Assembly (NCBI GenBank): GCA_027186245.1
Contig: CP114490.1
Location: 5,037,001 to 5,101,000, forward strand
DNA: 64,000 nucleotides
Direction: 5' to 3'
Source: Coriaria nepalensis
Taxonomy: Eukaryota > Streptophyta > Magnoliopsida > Cucurbitales > Coriariaceae
Shown here: piece by piece, positions 60,354-64,000 of the stretch
How the letters are laid out: each line of letters opens with the position of its first letter
Position numbering within the stretch: position 1 is the first letter of the stretch
Made by a program: the position numbers and the translations under genes
The notes under the pieces: model-generated
Told to the model about the DNA's origin: nothing
Seen by the model: the letters and a program-made list of their open reading frames with translations, nothing else
Database searches by the model: none

Positions 60354-60990
60354 TATTGGGCCATAGTCCACCTTAAGAGGTAGTGGGCTAGGTTTATGTA
60401 AAGGCCCACATTTCATATAATATAAAAAGGAAAGGAAAAGAAAAGAGAAGGAAAGTGTGGTTAGCATGAGCAGGTTGTTATTGCAAAAGAAGAGAAAAGA
60501 GAGGGGGAGAAAAAGAGAGAAATAGGTAAGCTAAAATAAGAAGATTGAGTAGTCAAATTTTGTCTATTTGAGTTTAAAGTTTGGGTGGTTCATCCTTGCA
60601 ACAAGCTCTATAAGACTACCTGATTTGTTCTTCAAATCGGCATTTTTTTTCGTTTGCCCTTGGTATATCCATTTTGATGAGACCTAGACTTTTCTCTTTT
60701 TATCATTGAGACTCATATAGTTTAGATGATGTTGGTAGTATTGTTGAACAAAGATTGATTATTCTTGTTGATTTCTGTATTATTGGTGAACCTTTAGGTT
60801 GATCTAGAGAGAACTTAGTGTAACTCATTAATATTATAGTGGAAGGTTTGAGGTGTGGACAACCAAAACAAGTTATGTGATTTTTCCCTTCAAGGGTTTT
60901 CCACTCTAAAAATCTTGTGAGTTAATTTATACTTATTTGGATTTTTATGGGTTGAGTTTGATTGCAAGTTAATATATTTATGACGATAAG
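60354..60990 (+). mobile_element. 3' LTR of the copia element, truncated
   Basis: Starts TATTGGGCCATAG (the expected TG has become TA) after a purine-rich tract 'aaggtggagtggtag'. Homology to the 5' LTR ends near 60990, so the last part and the target-site duplication are lost. Confidence 0.8.
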
Positions 60991-60999
60991 ATTTGGTTA

Positions 61000-61592
61000 T
61001 TTTATGACAATTTCAAATTAATGAACTTCTTTTCGCCTCCACATTTTTCTCAATAAAATGGAATGTTTTCTGACTTGCAGTCAAATTGTTTCAAACTTTA
61101 AATGATCGAATTATCATAATTAAAGTATCACTTGGACTTCTAATACTATTTATGTAGATCTAATTAGAGTACTTTTTTTTCTAGGATTCAATTAGACTTT
61201 AATGCAAAATTACCGGGTCATCGATGTAACTAGTCGAACCACCATGATCGATGACACATCCTACAGTTATGATTGTTCATAGACACCAACAAGTGTAAGT
61301 CTTGAATGAAAGAAGTTCTCTTCTAAAAGATCAAAACACATATACATTCATAATGAATCAAGATAGAATACATTATAGGAATCGATATTTATAGGATCGC
61401 AAGCATATGTAAAATCAACTACAATCCAAATACAAAAAAAAAAAAAAAAGAGTTCTCTTTAGAAATAACACGACTATAGAAACGCATATCTCAAATAAAC
61501 TGAAACGCACAATATATATGTAAAGCATCATATCATAACACAATCCGGTGAAATTTATAAATTAACTCTAATGAAACAAACTCATTAAGGAC
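61000..61592. other. 3' flank of PRP-A pseudogene, intergenic
   Basis: 61325-61500 is the duplicated PRP-A 3' flank; the rest is unassigned AT-rich sequence. Confidence 0.5.
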
Positions 61593-61966
61593 ATTTGGTT
61601 AAAGGTAGAGGAGAGAAGAATGGAATAAAAGGGAATGAAATTGGGATGTTAGTAGAGATCGAAGGCAAGTTTGGAAGTATAGGGATGTTAGGAATTCTCG
61701 AAGCTGGAACACTCGAAAACAGAGGTAGAGTGGTGGGCAATGTAGGTTGAGGAAGGTTTGGAATAAAAGGTAAATTACTTGGTATGCCACTAAGGTTTGG
61801 TATTGTTTGGGTGGATGGTAGCCATGGAAGAGTTATCTATATAGGCAAATGAGGCAAAACTGGCATGATTGGAGCAATAGTTTGGAGAAGATTACAGGCA
61901 GCTAAGCTAACATGGAGGCTAAAAAAGAAGCAACAACGAAGGTTATAATGAAGAACTTAGAGGAGC
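61593..61966 (-). pseudogene. PRP-A pseudogene with lost start codon
   Basis: The full length of the 138-aa PRP can be followed (LPSIPNLPQPT-like blocks; PTNIPISF; IPFFSPLPLTKCP end). The start ATGGCCTCC is now ATAGGCTCC. A length change in the signal-peptide codons brings a stop into frame (LASMLA, then TAG), and another stop follows LPHLPI. The promoter region, with a TATA box at 62075-62082, is still present. Confidence 0.82.
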
Positions 61967-62259
61967 CTATGATCAATAGATAGGAGGAATGACTTTTGGT
62001 TTCTCTTTTAAGTGTCCAAAGAAGCAAAGGATGATTTTGTTGTTTTGAGTGGAGAAAGCAACAGTTGTGTTGGGTTTATATAGGGAAAAAAGAATGCATG
62101 TATATGGTAGAGTCAGTCAACTAATTAGTCGGTATATTTGGATACCATTTATTCACATAAAATAGTTAAGAAAAAGATGTACAATCCCGTTTTGTTGGTT
62201 CACCTTCTCATCTATCTTCACCAACATTTTCTATGTTCGATACTATTAGTATATTTTCG

Positions 62260-64000
62260 AAACTAGTTTTTGGCAAAGCTATAAAACCTGAGTATAAATA
62301 ATATTTGAATAAGAATAAGGCATTAGTTATATTCTTTGATGTAAAAATCAACCGAATAAGAAGGATAAATTACATTAATTTAAGATATTTTTGTATGTAT
62401 ATAGTATATGAATACATATCCAGCCCCCTTATATTTCGGTTTTATAACAACAGACTGTAAAATAAGGTTGGGTTAAGAAATATATTTTAGAGCTCAATAA
62501 GATTATGTAGTCAATTGATTATGGGTTTTGGTGCATGTCATATTATATTAGGCATGGTTGGACGGCAGTATAGGTTTGTGTTGAATAGCGATCCATAATG
62601 GGAGAGTCCATTTTAATGCTTATAAATTCACTAGGTCCCTCACTACTCGTAACTTTTATGCTTTATCTCATTGAGAGCCAACTAATCTTTTCCCAGGATA
62701 GAAAGGAAGCCTATCCTCCAATGTTTATGTGAGCACTAATCTACAACTCCAGAAATTTTGCTACTTAAAGATGATTCTAAGGTACACAATCGATGGTGAG
62801 TTCATGTATGATTTACTTAATATTCTTTACTCTGTATTTTGAATCTAATGCAAATTATATGTATTGGCTATATATTAATTTCTAACAAGTCCTATTATAA
62901 CATGCCATATTTAAATTCAAGATCAAGGTAAATTTGTGGTATATAATCATATTAATATGTTGTTGAGTTTTTGAATGATTATATACTCATTAGTTTATGC
63001 ATGTTTACATGTAAACTATCTAATCTACAATTTTTAGATTTGTGTTTTAAACATGGTTAATGATAGGGAAACCAAATTTAAACAAATTTTAGATAAATTG
63101 TGATCACTTGTCAATCATCCACAACATCACTTATTAACTCATCAATTAAGTGAGTTGTATAGATTATTACCTGCTCATCATACTTTGACTAAAGTTTGTT
63201 CAAGTTTTGTTCCCCATTTTCCTTTAAACATATATATATAAATCTATAAATTCAAATTGCTTGTGAATATTGCTTGAATATCCATAATATGTAAATTGAA
63301 TTCGGATTTGCACTTTGTTATCTATTGAATCTTGTTAGGGCTTTAGTTCATCATGATTCAAAGATCAAAACCCACTTTTCCATTTTGAATAATTTGATTT
63401 GTTATAGGAGAATTTTGAGTTTCAAAATTTTCATATTATTTTCGGCATCTAAGAGTTGAATTTGAATTCTTGAACAATGCTTAATTACTTAGATTGATTG
63501 TTGTTTTATTGTGTTTGTATGAATTTTATAATCATTTTGTCCAAAATAATTGATTTGATTTCACACTAGATTGTAATCTATATATTTTAGGGTTTTTGAA
63601 ACATACTCGCGGGTTGAATCATGATTTGAGATTGTTTTTTGATGCGTTTCTTGATCAATTATGTTTCTTTGATGTTTATATTTAATATTCTCTTCATAAT
63701 TGATCAGATTATGATATTATAATAAGAAATTTCAATTATGATAATTTAGGATTAACCCCATGCTTTTTAGAACCCGAAATTCAAAACTTTGATTTCAGAA
63801 ATTAATCAAATTGATCTTTCTAATAGACTGAAAGTGCAAATTAGCATCAAAAGGTTTCCTTAATCATAAGAATTAATGAAATAGTAGGACTAATAATTTA
63901 AAAAAAAGACTCCAATTTTTGTGAAACTTAGTTTGCAAATAGGTCAAATTTGAGCCGGGTTCGCGTTGAGCAAATTTGTTGAAGCTTGAAGATGATGAAT
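62260..64000. other. Intergenic, nothing recognised
   Basis: AT-rich with no open frame above 60 codons and no retroelement motif. A stretch at 62530-62720 is less AT-rich but carries no recognisable protein. Confidence 0.5.

Larger units (their letters stand above)
55669..60990 (+). mobile_element. Near-complete, decayed Ty1/copia element
   Basis: 5' LTR 55669-56382 (TGTTGGGCATGG ... TTCCAATA) and primer-binding site TGGTATCAGAG (56385-56395). Gag from about 56490 (MMEDLLYCKDLYLPIKLG) with a damaged zinc knuckle (CYHCNKPRYMKREC, His replaced) near 57140. Protease near 57300 (catalytic DSG changed to DLG). Pre-integrase/integrase 57430-58330 (CDYCLAGKIHKVTFHS, VHTDVCYM, FVTYIDDHSTKVWAF). Linker QLRRSTRERQPST near 58750. 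RT about 58850-59560. RNase H 59940-60240 (STKEAKYIAVPKARKEALWM, VVYCDNQSVIHISKN). 3' LTR from 60354, truncated by about 110 bp at its far end. At least a dozen stops and frameshifts. The RNase H style fits the Tork/SIRE side of copia. Confidence 0.9.

Noticed and set aside
1..64000. CRISPR array, prokaryotic operon or phage content
   Set aside because: No repeat-spacer pattern. The tandem repeats seen are LTR-internal or coding repeats of a plant genome.
1..64000. tRNA or rRNA genes
   Set aside because: No stretch with tRNA A and B boxes plus a cloverleaf was found by eye. The TGGTATCAGAG motifs are retroelement primer-binding sites.

Overview
Plant nuclear DNA, almost certainly a eudicot. 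The reasons are GT-AG introns, a plastid-type beta-carbonic anhydrase, a TIFY-CCT-GATA transcription factor, a cluster of small secreted proline-rich proteins (PELPK type and relatives), an AT-rich background, and many degraded Ty1/copia, Ty3/gypsy and LINE insertions. The species cannot be named from the sequence. The six-frame translations hide most real genes because these are split by introns. I rebuilt exons by hand from splice sites, reading phase and family motifs.

Layout. 1-5.9 kb holds a broken proline-rich protein (PRP) gene, interrupted by an LTR that is itself interrupted by a second LTR, and an intact PELPK-type gene. 6.8-9.1 kb is a 10-exon beta-carbonic anhydrase gene (minus). 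9.3-10.05 kb is a foldback element. 10.4-11.3 kb is a broken MDP1-like phosphatase (plus), convergent with an intact 6-exon COPI-associated membrane protein gene (11.6-13.3 kb, minus). 13.9-15.2 kb is a short decayed copia element. 15.3-19.0 kb is a two-exon Costars-family gene (minus) with a LINE in its intron and a stop codon in exon 1. 19.2-20.2 kb is a second foldback element. 20.2-25.0 kb is intergenic DNA with copia and gypsy fragments. 25.6-31.6 kb is a 7-exon GATA factor (minus) whose 3.1-kb last intron holds a gag/capsid-like relic, a solo LTR and a MITE. 33.6-46.9 kb is mostly retroelements: two solo LTRs, and a gypsy element whose integrase is split by a 2.3-kb solo LTR. 47.1-54.5 kb is the PRP cluster proper, two subfamilies alternating by tandem duplication, with two intact genes. 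55.7-61.0 kb is a near-complete decayed copia element. 61.6-62.0 kb is one more PRP pseudogene, and the last 2 kb shows nothing recognisable.

Six genes look intact: PELPK-like, beta-CA, COPI-associated protein, GATA factor, PRP of 331 aa and PRP of 138 aa. They do not form a pathway. The PRPs are probably secreted cell-wall proteins and the rest are dispersed housekeeping or regulatory genes. The clearest unusual content is (a) a chain of nested insertions readable to the base from target-site duplications, (b) a family of LTRs found here only as solo copies, one with an internal triplication, and (c) an acidic, Lys/Tyr-poor PRP built from 14-residue repeats. I did not find a convincing novel biochemical system.
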